Positions 1 to 7,769 of a stretch of DNA of 45,253 bases are shown here, in pieces. Origin of the DNA: an uncultured Lachnospiraceae bacterium (GTDB taxonomy: Bacteria; Bacillota; Clostridia; Lachnospirales; Lachnospiraceae); assembly GCA_910579085.1 (NCBI GenBank), contig CAJTRU010000017.1, positions 13,843 through 59,095 on the forward strand, in the 5' to 3' direction. Under the pieces are notes generated by a model. It searched no databases and had not been told where the DNA came from. It saw only the letters and a program-made list of their open reading frames with translations. How positions within the stretch are numbered: position 1 is the stretch's first letter; each line of letters opens with the position of its first letter. The position numbers were made by a program, and so were the translations under genes.

Positions 1-115
1 TTGTTATAATATATTAAAAGTCAAAATTATAATAAAATGTTAAAAACAATGTAAATTATATTAATAAACTAAATATTGTTATAAAAATAATGCTATATAA
101 TTGGAAGGATAGTTT

Positions 116-1249
116 ATGCGGGACGAAAAAATAGCACATATAAATATGCAAAAAGAACAAACAATAAAAGAACATCTTGAAAACGTGGCAGAGAGGGCAG
201 CAGATTTTTGTGTGGATTATAGAATTGAAAATTTAGATGTGCAGGATTACGCTTACCAGACAGGGCTGGCGCATGATATTGGAAAATATTCAGATGTATT
301 CCAGAAGAAAATCAGGGGAAACCATGAAATTATGACTGACCATTCCACAGCAGGTGCAAAGGAGATGACAAAATTAAGGATGCCAGCAGGTGCGTTTGCG
401 GTTGCCGGGCATCATGGAGGCTTGCCAAATGGATGGGATTGTACAAATTCTAATCTTATACAAAGAATTAAGAACCGTGAAATAGAACAATACTCTGGTT
501 ATAAAAGTGAGATAAAAATTAAAAAAGTTTCTGAACCTGCATTAAAGCCTTTTGAAGAAGGTTTTTTTACAAGGATGCTTTTTTCTTCATTAGTTGATGG
601 GGACTTTTTGGATACAGAAGCCTTTATGATGCAGAATAGCGCAGACAGAGGAAACTATGAACCAGTTAAAATTCTTTACCAAAAGATTTTAGAGTATATA
701 AAGCCATGGTGTACAATTACTGGACAAGTAACAGAACTTAATAAAATCCGTACAGAAATTTTGGAACAATGTATTTTAGAAGGAAAAGGAAAAAGGGGAT
801 GTTACAGTCTGACAGTACCAACAGGAGGAGGAAAAACTATATCTTCTTTAGCATTCGCTTTACAACATGCTGTCCAAAATAATATGAAAAGGATTATTTA
901 TGTAATTCCATATACAAGTATTATTGAACAAAATGTACAAGTTTTTCAGAATATACTGGGTAAAGAAAATGTTTTAGCACATTATTGTACAGCACTTCTG
1001 GAATCTGAAAAACAGGATAATGGAATATATGAAAAGTATAAATTGTCAATTGAAAATTGGGATGCACCAGTTATTGTTACAACTAATGTACAGTTTTTTG
1101 AATCATTATATTCCAATAAGGTTTCAAAATGCCGTAAACTGCATAATATTGCAAACAGTGTTATTATTTTTGATGAGGTGCAGATGATACCATTGCATGT
1201 AATGCTGCCATGTGTGAAGGCTGTAGAGATGCTGTTAAAATCTTACTAG
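116..1249 (+). pseudogene. cas3: CRISPR-associated helicase-nuclease Cas3, N-terminal part (broken gene)
   Basis: Cas3 unwinds and degrades DNA targeted by Cascade in type I CRISPR systems. The N-terminal HD nuclease is visible: H20, the AHDIGK motif (H53/D54), H76 and a GHHGG motif (H99/H100). It closes with a Cas3-typical segment, SLVDGDFLDTE (about 158-168). The helicase part follows with Walker A TGGGKT (K240) and Walker B DEVQ (353-356). The start ATG has an SD GGAAGGA about 7 bases upstream. The frame stops at a TAG (1247-1249), but the same frame continues straight on with VSVVLCTATQP, the helicase motif expected right here, so the amber codon interrupts one gene. The motif set is most like type I-C, which is inference. 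No cas5, cas7, cas8, cas1, cas2 or cas4 gene and no CRISPR array lies in the window. Upstream bases 1-115 are AT-rich with no gene. Confidence 0.9.
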
Positions 1250-1621
1250 GTAAGTGTGGTTTTATGTACAGCAACCCAGCCTGCTATAGAAAAATGGTTA
1301 AAACCTTATTTTGTAAAAGAAATCTGCAATAACCATATAGAAATATTCAGGAAACTTAAGCGGGCAAGTGTCAGGGAATTAGGAGAGATAACAGAACAGG
1401 AGTTATTACGTAAAGTTAATGTGCAAAACCAGGTTTTAATAATTGTTAATACAAAAGCAGAAGCACATAACCTATATGATATGCTGGAGGAAGAAGGGCG
1501 CTTTCATTTATCTACATATATGGCACCATTTGACAGGAAAAAAACTTTAGATATTATACGCGGGAAATTAATACAAGGAGAAACTTGCAGGGTAGTATCA
1601 ACGTCACTTGTGGCAGGATAA
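1250..1621 (+). pseudogene. cas3: Cas3 continuation (RecA-like domain 2), truncated by IS insertion
   Basis: This is the same reading frame as the preceding fragment, directly after its TAG. It starts with the CTATQP helicase motif and runs through the second RecA-like domain: VLIIVNTKAEAHNLYDML, then STYMAPFDR and a REGET-like segment. It ends in VVSTSLV, the start of motif VI (family form VSTSLVEAGVD). There the sequence passes into the left end of the ISAs1-type element, which supplies AG and the TAA stop. About 250-300 C-terminal residues of a normal Cas3 (total about 730-800) are missing, and they are not found on the far side of the IS. If translated separately, the first internal ATG would be at 1256, but no convincing ribosome site precedes it. 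Cas3 activity is almost certainly lost. Confidence 0.85.
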
Positions 1622-1674
1622 CCGCATAAAATAAATATTTTATAAAACCAAATAATATATAAAAAATTTTTCAT

Positions 1675-1703
1675 TTTCCAGAACTGTATATTCCTGGTAT
1701 AAT
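1675..1703 (+). promoter_or_regulatory. Promoter of the transposase gene
   Basis: TTTCCA (1675-1680) and TATAAT (1698-1703) are 17 bases apart, and the -10 box carries an extended TG (TGGTATAAT). The -10 box lies inside the 5' arm of a perfect palindrome, so a transcript started here (about 1710) would lack most of that arm. Confidence 0.6.
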
Positions 1704-1725
1704 CTTTAATAAAGATTATACCAGG
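1693..1725 (+). promoter_or_regulatory. Perfect 15-bp palindrome overlapping promoter -10 and transposase ribosome site
   Basis: CCTGGTATAATCTTT (1693-1707) is followed by a 3-base loop and its exact complement (1711-1725). The 3' arm ends in CCAGG and runs directly into the AGGAGGG SD of the transposase. RNA entering from outside the IS would form the whole hairpin and mask part of the SD. RNA from the internal promoter would not. This resembles the protection against impinging transcription known for IS10 and IS50 (established for those elements, inferred here). Confidence 0.7.
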
Positions 1726-1734
1726 AGGGAAATT

Positions 1735-3030
1735 ATGGCACGGAAATCAGGAAAAATTGATGATATACAGGAAATATTAAAAGCTTACAGCATTGGTATA
1801 AAAGATATTGGAAACAATGATGTTTTTATACACAGCCTTTCAAAAGAAGCAGCAAAAGTACCAGATTACAGGCATCCGTCTTATGTAAAACACAAGCTGC
1901 AGGATATACTTTCTATATGTATCCTTGGATTTCTTGCAGACTGTAACGAATGGGAAGAAATAGCAGATTTTGCACGCCAGAAAGAAAAGTGGCTTAAAAA
2001 ATACCTGGAACTTCCTAATGGTGTACCATCTTCTGATACTATAAGGATAGTGGCAGGGAATATTGATGCTGCATATTTTTACCAGGCTGTAATACAGTCC
2101 ATGGAAGCTTTGGTAAATGATGTACAGGCTGCTGCCAGAGGACAGGACAATGGAGTGGAAATCCTTTCAATGGATGGCAAGGAAAGCAGGGGGTCAAAAA
2201 GAACAGACAGTAATAATGGTAATATAAAGCCTCTGCATACATTAAATTTGTATTCATCAGGCTGTGGTTTTTGCATAGGACAGGAATTTATAAAGGAAAA
2301 AACAAATGAAATCCCAGCAGGGCCAGTGCTGCTGGGAAAAATGGATTTAAAAGGAAAGGTTGTAACATGGGATGCCCTTAATACCCAGAAAGAAACAGTA
2401 GAAGCAGTTATACGTGGGAAAGGGGACTATGTGGCAGCATTAAAAGGAAACCATTCCTTGTTTTATAAAGAACTGGTGGAATATTTTTCAGAAGAAACAC
2501 TGGATGGGATGGAAAAAATACCAGGACATTATAAAAAAACAACAGAAAAAGAACATGGCGGGATAGCAACAAGGGAATATTACCAGACAGATGAAACCGG
2601 ATGGTATGAAGACAAAAAGAAATGGAAAGGCCTTGCAACATTTGGAATGGTGAAAAAGAAACTGGAAAAGCCAGATGGCAGAACAATAGAAGAAAGAAGA
2701 TATTATATAAGCAGCCTGCCAGTGGATGTGGAACTGTTTTCAAAAGCAGCAAGGGGACACTGGGGAGTGGAGAACAAGCTCCACTGGCATCTGGATTTTA
2801 CATTTAAGGATGATTACAATACAACAGCAGAAAAAACATGTGCTAAAAACATGCAGATGTTAAAGAAGATAGCACTGGCAATACTGCGCATTGTGCAGAC
2901 ATTGTACAGCCAGAGCCTGAAAAGGATAAGGAAAACAATAGCAAGGGACTGTGAAAAAGAACTGGAAAATATATTGTCAGCATTATCAGCAGATGCTATA
3001 AAGTCAGCATTATATAAAGCATCAAACTAA
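1735..3030 (+). CDS. ISAs1-family DDE transposase
   Basis: This 431-residue transposase cuts and joins the IS ends. The catalytic acidic triad of the family is present: D in LSMDGKESRGS (about residue 143), D in VVTWDALNTQKE (about 205), and E in the signature GHWGVENKLHWHLDF (about 345). An N-terminal helical domain (HPSYVKHKLQDIL) is typical of ISAs1 proteins. Length matches complete family members (about 370-440), and no stop or frameshift is seen, so the element may still be active. The start is set by AGGAGGG 7 bases upstream. A short inverted repeat followed by T-rich sequence (AGGTT..AACCTTTTT, about 3036-3054) after the stop may act as a weak terminator. This gene lies between a truncated cas3 and an oppositely oriented subtilase. 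Confidence 0.93.
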   Translation: MARKSGKIDDIQEILKAYSIGIKDIGNNDVFIHSLSKEAAKVPDYRHPSYVKHKLQDILSICILGFLADCNEWEEIADFARQKEKWLKKYLELPNGVPSSDTIRIVAGNIDAAYFYQAVIQSMEALVNDVQAAARGQDNGVEILSMDGKESRGSKRTDSNNGNIKPLHTLNLYSSGCGFCIGQEFIKEKTNEIPAGPVLLGKMDLKGKVVTWDALNTQKETVEAVIRGKGDYVAALKGNHSLFYKELVEYFSEETLDGMEKIPGHYKKTTEKEHGGIATREYYQTDETGWYEDKKKWKGLATFGMVKKKLEKPDGRTIEERRYYISSLPVDVELFSKAARGHWGVENKLHWHLDFTFKDDYNTTAEKTCAKNMQMLKKIALAILRIVQTLYSQSLKRIRKTIARDCEKELENILSALSADAIKSALYKASN

Positions 3031-3131
3031 AAAAACAGGTTATAAAACCTTTTTATTGGTAATAACTTTTTATTCGGTTATCCTGCTTGTTCCCAGACAA
3101 TAATATCTATCTGCTTATAATAAATGGTATT

Positions 3132-3171
3132 CTAAAAGACAGGGAAGTTAAATTTATTCCTTGTCTTTTAG
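3132..3171. terminator. Long inverted repeat, probable terminator (subtilase 3' end)
   Basis: CTAAAAGACAGGGAA (3132-3146) pairs with 3157-3171 over 15 positions with one G-U, around a 10-base loop. It sits in the 208-base gap between the IS and the end of the minus-strand subtilase. The T-run is weak on both sides, so termination is likely but not certain. Confidence 0.5.
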
Positions 3172-3294
3172 TTATATTTATTGATACATACCATATTATA
3201 AATCCATCTGCATTATTCCCATCTGTACAAATATGTGGAAATGGTCTTTTAATAAGAAATGGCTTACTGTACTATTCTGTAATTTGCTGTGTTT

Positions 3295-5088
3295 TTAACC
3301 AGGCAGGCTGTCCCTTAAGCATAATGCTCCCCAGCCTGCCTGTGTATCCACCCCCGTCTGTCCAGGAAGCCACTTTGCACCTTTTATCAAATAAGCTTTC
3401 AGCTTATCACCATACAGATATGGGTCATTTCCTCTTACTATCCCCCACTCCATTAATAATGCTGCACTTCCTGTTACGAATGGTGCTGCTATTGATGTGC
3501 CTGTATTTGAAGAATACCTGCCTCCTGGTGCTGCACTTATAATGTCCACTCCAGGTGCAACTAATGTTGGCATATACCTTCCATCTGTTGTATTCCCTCT
3601 TCCCGAAAATGAAGCCATGCTGCTAGTTGCAGCATTATAAGCACCAACTGTTATTACATTTCTTGCTGCTGCTGGTATTGTAAGGGTAGTGTCAGGTGAT
3701 GGTGAAAGAAAACCTGTTGAAAGCCCAATTACTTCTATTGTTGGCAGCCACATGTTTACAATCCCACAACGGATATCTACAGGCTCTAAGATAATATTCC
3801 ATACTCCTGGCATTATATACTGTCCGTCTCTTGCGGGCATCCACTGCATAAATATTCCCTGTGATATTGTGTAAGGGGAAGGCTCGCCATAAAATACCAC
3901 TATCCTGCTGTTTCCTGTTATATATGTGTCTGCTTTTCCAGCCTGGTAATTCAAACTTAACTGGCTTCCATCTGGTGCATTTATATTAATCCTGAATTCA
4001 TCCTGGTAATGCTTCCAAATCTGGAGCTGTATATTAAGTTCATTTTCAGCAATAGCAAATGATACCATCTGGCTACGGCCGTTTTCAAGTTTTACAGAAG
4101 CATGGTGCCTTGCATCCCCTTCATTTCCTGATGCAACAACTACCACATTTTTCCATATTCCTTTGATATCTGCTATATAATTTTCAAAAAGTGAATTACC
4201 ATCATGAGGGCCATCATTATTGCCAAAACTTAAGTTTATTGCTACTGGCATATTTAGTATAATTGATTTTCTTACTACATAATCAATAGCTTCTATAATC
4301 TCTGTTGTAAGTGCAAATGAACTTCCCTGTTTGCCAAGTTTTACTATTATAAGGCTGCTTTCTGGGGCAACTCCCCTGTACCTGTTTCCTGGGGAAGATG
4401 CTCCATTACCTGCTGCAACACCTGCAACAGCCGTGCCATGCCCGCTTCCCCTGTCAGAAACTGGCACTATTTTAAGGCTTGAAGCCATGTCAGGCTGTGC
4501 AAGTGCTTCATCTATATCTTCCCTGTTGTATTCTGCCCCTTGTGTATAACCAGCAGGTATTCTGCCATATGTATCTTCTGTTTTTGCACTCTGGTCCCAT
4601 AAATATAAAATCCTTGTAGTACCATCACTGTTCCTGAAACCTGGATGCATATAATCTATTCCTGAATCAATTATTGCTACAAGTACACCATTGCCTTTAA
4701 GTCCCGTTATGCCACCTGTTGTACCAGGATTTTCCTGGACAGAATTAATACATGATGCTGCCCTGCCATTATTTACGTTATAATAGACCTCTCTTGGCTT
4801 TTCAACATACACTATTCCCTGCGCATCTGCAAGGGCATCCAGTTCACTGGCAGGTACGCTTACAACTGCATAATTATTAAAAAGCCCTGTATATGACACA
4901 CCCCTTATGCTACTTAATATAACATCTAAATCCCCATAGTATTTTACAATTACGCGCCACCTGTCTTCTTCTTCATTATATCCTGCCCTTGAACCTCCTG
5001 CTATATTACTGCCAGCAAAATCCCCGCCTTCCTGCGTGTCCATTGCATAACTAAATGCAAAATCCAGTTTCTGGTTACCATCCTCCAT
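3295..5088 (-). CDS. Subtilisin-family serine protease (S8, Csp-like)
   Basis: This 597-residue S8 peptidase has a complete catalytic set: Asp141 (IIDSGID), His217 (GSGHGTAVAG), oxyanion Asn322 (VVASGNEG) and Ser532 (GTSIAAPFVTG). Residues 40-100 form a short inhibitor-like or prodomain-like segment (RVIVKYYGDLD...VSVPASELDAL). No signal peptide or membrane segment is seen. A roughly 200-residue insert lies between Asn and Ser, as in the CspA/B/C germination proteases of clostridia and in the many Csp-like paralogues of Lachnospiraceae. In Clostridium, CspB activates the cortex hydrolase SleC. Here no sleC is adjacent, so a germination role is only a possibility. The start is supported by an AGGAGG just upstream. 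Good confidence in the family, low in the substrate. Confidence 0.9.
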   Translation of the reverse strand: MEDGNQKLDFAFSYAMDTQEGGDFAGSNIAGGSRAGYNEEEDRWRVIVKYYGDLDVILSSIRGVSYTGLFNNYAVVSVPASELDALADAQGIVYVEKPREVYYNVNNGRAASCINSVQENPGTTGGITGLKGNGVLVAIIDSGIDYMHPGFRNSDGTTRILYLWDQSAKTEDTYGRIPAGYTQGAEYNREDIDEALAQPDMASSLKIVPVSDRGSGHGTAVAGVAAGNGASSPGNRYRGVAPESSLIIVKLGKQGSSFALTTEIIEAIDYVVRKSIILNMPVAINLSFGNNDGPHDGNSLFENYIADIKGIWKNVVVVASGNEGDARHHASVKLENGRSQMVSFAIAENELNIQLQIWKHYQDEFRININAPDGSQLSLNYQAGKADTYITGNSRIVVFYGEPSPYTISQGIFMQWMPARDGQYIMPGVWNIILEPVDIRCGIVNMWLPTIEVIGLSTGFLSPSPDTTLTIPAAARNVITVGAYNAATSSMASFSGRGNTTDGRYMPTLVAPGVDIISAAPGGRYSSNTGTSIAAPFVTGSAALLMEWGIVRGNDPYLYGDKLKAYLIKGAKWLPGQTGVDTQAGWGALCLRDSLPG

Positions 5089-5298
5089 TTATATTTCCTC
5101 CTGGCTAATCCTGGCAATCCCTGGTAACTGCCCAATAATAAATATATTCCCTTCTATTTTATTCTGCTGGCAGGTTATCCTATAACATATAAATATTATA
5201 ATTCTTAGAAATTTAATAAGATATAATGTTTTATGAATATAAAGAATAAACAGAAGCCTTCTGAATATAATGTAAAAAAATATGCATGGAGTTCCACA

Positions 5299-5490
5299 AT
5301 GTCTAATTGCACAAATTTATACTTTTTATCAACTATTGCCTGCCAGCTTTCAGAATGTATGGGTAATGAAGAACTGGAAAAACTGAAAGCTGACTTGCTT
5401 GTTTTAGGTTATATGCTGGAAAATATCCAGACTACATCTAATACAACATGCCCTGTCCACAATAAATGTGACATATTTACAATATATTAG
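5299..5490 (+). CDS. Small DUF6774-like protein
   Basis: This encodes 63 residues from the chosen ATG; an upstream in-frame ATG at 5233 would give 85. The later start is preferred because GGAG lies 7 bases before it, whereas the 5233 ATG directly follows a TATAAT (5222-5227) and would be leaderless. The core (FLSTIACQLSECM, then EELEKLKADLLVLGYMLENI) resembles small DUF6774-type proteins common in Clostridia, whose function is unknown. A CPVHNKC motif near the C-terminus could bind metal or be oxidised, which is speculative. The gene is divergent from the subtilase, and hairpins follow at 5509-5528 and 5562-5593. The family call is from memory of the pattern, so moderate confidence. Confidence 0.6.
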   Translation: MSNCTNLYFLSTIACQLSECMGNEELEKLKADLLVLGYMLENIQTTSNTTCPVHNKCDIFTIY

Positions 5491-5561
5491 GTTATATAAC
5501 TTGTATAACTGGTTTACTGGCCAGTTTATCTTAAGGCTCTTTAAAATATAAATCTAAATAA

Positions 5562-5593
5562 AAGGGGCAGCCTGGCAGCATAATATGCCCCTT
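5562..5593 (+). terminator. Probable terminator after the small DUF6774-like gene
   Basis: AAGGGGCA (5562-5569) pairs with TGCCCCTT (5586-5593) around a 16-base loop; no strong T-run follows. Another small inverted repeat (AACTGG..CCAGTT, about 5509-5528) precedes it. The rest of the 299-base gap up to 5789 holds only this and the terminator of the next minus-strand gene. Confidence 0.4.
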
Positions 5594-5720
5594 AATAACC
5601 TGGTATATTTTTCTGCTAGATAAATATTTCCTTGGCAGACAAGCCAAAATAATTGGACAGCTTAAATGCCAGAATAAGTTATGTATTTATTATACCTGCA
5701 AATTTTTCATTTTATATATA

Positions 5721-5750
5721 AAAATACAGGCCTTTTACAGCCTGTATTTT
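5721..5750 (-). terminator. Terminator of the M14 carboxypeptidase gene
   Basis: AAAATACAGGC (5721-5731) and GCCTGTATTTT (5740-5750) form a perfect 11-bp stem with an 8-base loop. On the minus strand the stem ends in a T-rich tail, 40 bases past the carboxypeptidase stop. Confidence 0.75.
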
Positions 5751-5789
5751 AAAATACTATATAACAGCCCTAAGATAAATAAGTATCTT

Positions 5790-7625
5790 TTACTCCTCAT
5801 CCTTATTAATAAGCATTTCTGTCTCTTTTAATATAAGGTTTTTATTTCTCTTCCAGACATCTTTAAACTCACTGTTAGGCAGCGGGCATGGTGACTTTCC
5901 TATTTCAAGTGTTATACTTGGCAGGTTTTTCTTATACATAACAAATTCACGGAGGTTTCCAACTGATTTGCCATCACCTTTATAACTGGCAGCACTTGTA
6001 TACCCTGTTATATCACATGCAAGGCTGTACATTTCTGTAATGGTTTCTTTAAGCGGTCCTTCATAATCCCCAAAAACTATCGAACCTGTCGCATGGTAAT
6101 TAATCTGTCCCACTACTGTTGTACTGCCTTTAAGCTTGTTAATCAAATCTACTATTGCCTTCGTTTCAGGCTCACTGCATTTTTTAGTCCCTGTATAGCC
6201 CTGGCTTCCGCGCTTTCCCTGCCTTGGTGTATATTCATATGGATAGTTCTTATTAAGGTCTACACCCCTGGCGTTAGCTTTCCATAAAGATGGGTTGTCT
6301 GCCCCTGGCATTTTTAAAAGCTTTTTGCGGAGTGATTTATTTCTTATAGCACTAAAACCATACTGTGATATTGCTGCCCCGTCAGGATTTGCCATAGGCA
6401 CATAATGTATAGCTACTTTGCTTAATACATCAGATACTTTTACCCCGTCAAGCTCTTCTCTATAATTCTGTAAGTAATATTCTATCTGTTTCATGCAAAG
6501 CTGTGAAGTCATATATTCCCTTGCATGGAGTTCAGCTACAACAAGGATTGACTGGTCTGCATACTGGTTGCCAATCACAATGTCATAAATATTTCTTCCA
6601 TCATGTGACTGTCCAATAATATTATATTTAAAACGGTTCCCATAAAGTTTTTCAAGAGCCTCTATATCACTACAAAGTTCTTTATAACTATAATTCTGTA
6701 TGGCTGTATTAATTTCATCCTTAATAAGAACCCCTATATATGTATTTCCTCCTAATATTTTCACTTTCTCATTATTGTATACAGGAACAATTTTATAGAC
6801 ATATTTTTTGCCTATTTTAACAGACTCATCCTTATATTTAGCCTTCTTTACTGTAGCAACTTTTTTAAAACTGCCCTTCTTCAGTTTTCTGTATACAATA
6901 AAACTTTTAGTACAATTTCCCCTTTTCCACGAAAGGTCCACCTTCCGGGTTGCAACCCTTTTATATAAAAGTTTTGAAATATTTCCAGGAATACACGCTG
7001 TTATATTTGCTGTCTTTCCCATTACTTTTTTCTTTCCAAATATAGCTGTAATCCTGAATTTATAATATTTTCCTGTTTTAATTTTAACAGTGTGTTTTAA
7101 TAATTTTGTAGTTTTTATAACTTTCCATTTCTTAGCACCCTGTTTTTTCTGCCATACTTTATATTTACTGGCAGATTTCCTCTTTGCCCAGGATATAACA
7201 AGTTTATCCTTGCCCGCTTTTCTGGCAGAAATTTTAAATGGCGTTTTATCCTTTACAGGACCTGGTGTAGCTGTTGGTTTTGGTCTTGCTGTAGCTGTTG
7301 GTTCTGGTGTTACTGCTGGTTCTTCTGTTATCCCTGGTGTTGGCACAGGTGTTACTGCTGGTTCTTCTGTAGGAATAGCAGATGGCGTCACTGTTACAGC
7401 CGGGCCAGTTGGCAATGCAGATGGTGTTACTACTGGCATCACTGTCTGTCCCGCTGGTGGTGTTTCCTTATCTGTTACATTAGCCACGTCTGGCATGGCA
7501 GTGGTTTTTCTTTGTATTTCCGCATATACACTTGTCCTGGCTGCTACAAATGATGTATCCACCATTGCCAGTAACAATGAAAACACAACCAAAAAACAAA
7601 TTAACCTTTTGCTGGATTTTTCCAT
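5790..7625 (-). CDS. Secreted M14 zinc carboxypeptidase with fibronectin-like domains
   Basis: Of 611 residues, 1-35 are a signal peptide (KR, then FLVVFSLLLAMV, cleavage near VYA). Residues 60-125 form a Pro/Thr-rich linker with TPVPTP and TATPGP repeats. Residues 130-215 and 215-305 look like two Fn3-type modules very rich in Lys. The peptidase occupies about 310-605: zinc ligands His367 and Glu370 (ELHAREY) and His511 (INYHATG), substrate-binding NPDG and DLNKNYPY, and general base Glu574 (ITLEIGKSP), all intact. It likely trims peptides or peptidoglycan stems at the cell surface; gamma-D-glutamyl-diaminopimelate peptidases share this fold. The start was moved 21 codons inward because GGAGGAAG lies directly before this ATG and the signal peptide begins here. 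It is monocistronic with its own terminator. Confidence 0.92.
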   Translation of the reverse strand: MEKSSKRLICFLVVFSLLLAMVDTSFVAARTSVYAEIQRKTTAMPDVANVTDKETPPAGQTVMPVVTPSALPTGPAVTVTPSAIPTEEPAVTPVPTPGITEEPAVTPEPTATARPKPTATPGPVKDKTPFKISARKAGKDKLVISWAKRKSASKYKVWQKKQGAKKWKVIKTTKLLKHTVKIKTGKYYKFRITAIFGKKKVMGKTANITACIPGNISKLLYKRVATRKVDLSWKRGNCTKSFIVYRKLKKGSFKKVATVKKAKYKDESVKIGKKYVYKIVPVYNNEKVKILGGNTYIGVLIKDEINTAIQNYSYKELCSDIEALEKLYGNRFKYNIIGQSHDGRNIYDIVIGNQYADQSILVVAELHAREYMTSQLCMKQIEYYLQNYREELDGVKVSDVLSKVAIHYVPMANPDGAAISQYGFSAIRNKSLRKKLLKMPGADNPSLWKANARGVDLNKNYPYEYTPRQGKRGSQGYTGTKKCSEPETKAIVDLINKLKGSTTVVGQINYHATGSIVFGDYEGPLKETITEMYSLACDITGYTSAASYKGDGKSVGNLREFVMYKKNLPSITLEIGKSPCPLPNSEFKDVWKRNKNLILKETEMLINKDEE

Positions 7626-7681
7626 ATACTTCCTCCAAATTTTTAAAAAGGGTGCAATGTACTGCCTGCTATACAAAACAA

Positions 7682-7722
7682 GCACCATATATATTTACAA
7701 AACAATAATATATATATGATGC
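7682..7722 (-). terminator. Terminator of thrC
   Basis: The inverted repeat GC.CCATATATAT / ATATATATG.TGC flanks an A-rich loop. Read on the minus strand, it is followed by TTGTTTTG, 48 bases past the thrC stop. It is AT-rich, so the strength is uncertain. Confidence 0.5.
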
Positions 7723-7769
7723 CCCCTTTATTTTTATGAATAACTTTTATTTATAGTTATTCTATCATT

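Larger units (their letters stand above)
1613..3086 (+). mobile_element. ISAs1-family insertion sequence
   Basis: The element is bounded by imperfect terminal inverted repeats: GCAGGATAACCGCATAAA at the left end (from 1613) and the complement of GCAGGATAACCGAATAAA at the right end (to 3086). The first 12 bases match perfectly. It contains one transposase gene of ISAs1-family type. The left end lies inside cas3 motif VI. The 8 bases outside each end do not match, so no target-site duplication of the usual size is visible. A 5-base CTTGT occurs at both junctions (1607-1611 and 3086-3090), which may be chance. The sequence right of the element does not continue cas3, which points to a deletion or rearrangement after insertion. 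End positions are uncertain by 1-2 bases. Confidence 0.85.

Noticed and set aside
1..115. CRISPR array or leader next to cas3
   Set aside because: Only AT-rich sequence without direct repeats of 28-37 bases is present; no array was seen anywhere in the window.
1247..1249. TAG read as a recoded amino acid
   Set aside because: No pyrrolysine genes or recoding signal are visible, and the gene is broken again by the IS shortly after; a plain nonsense mutation is simpler.
3087..3542. 151-codon plus-strand frame after the IS
   Set aside because: It is half intergenic, passes through a long hairpin, and then runs opposite the subtilase 3' end.
7090..7719. 209-codon plus-strand frame opposite the carboxypeptidase N-terminus
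   Set aside because: Its repeats (GVTAGSS) are the reverse reading of the Pro/Thr linker codons; no ribosome site; the opposite strand has a clear secreted protein.
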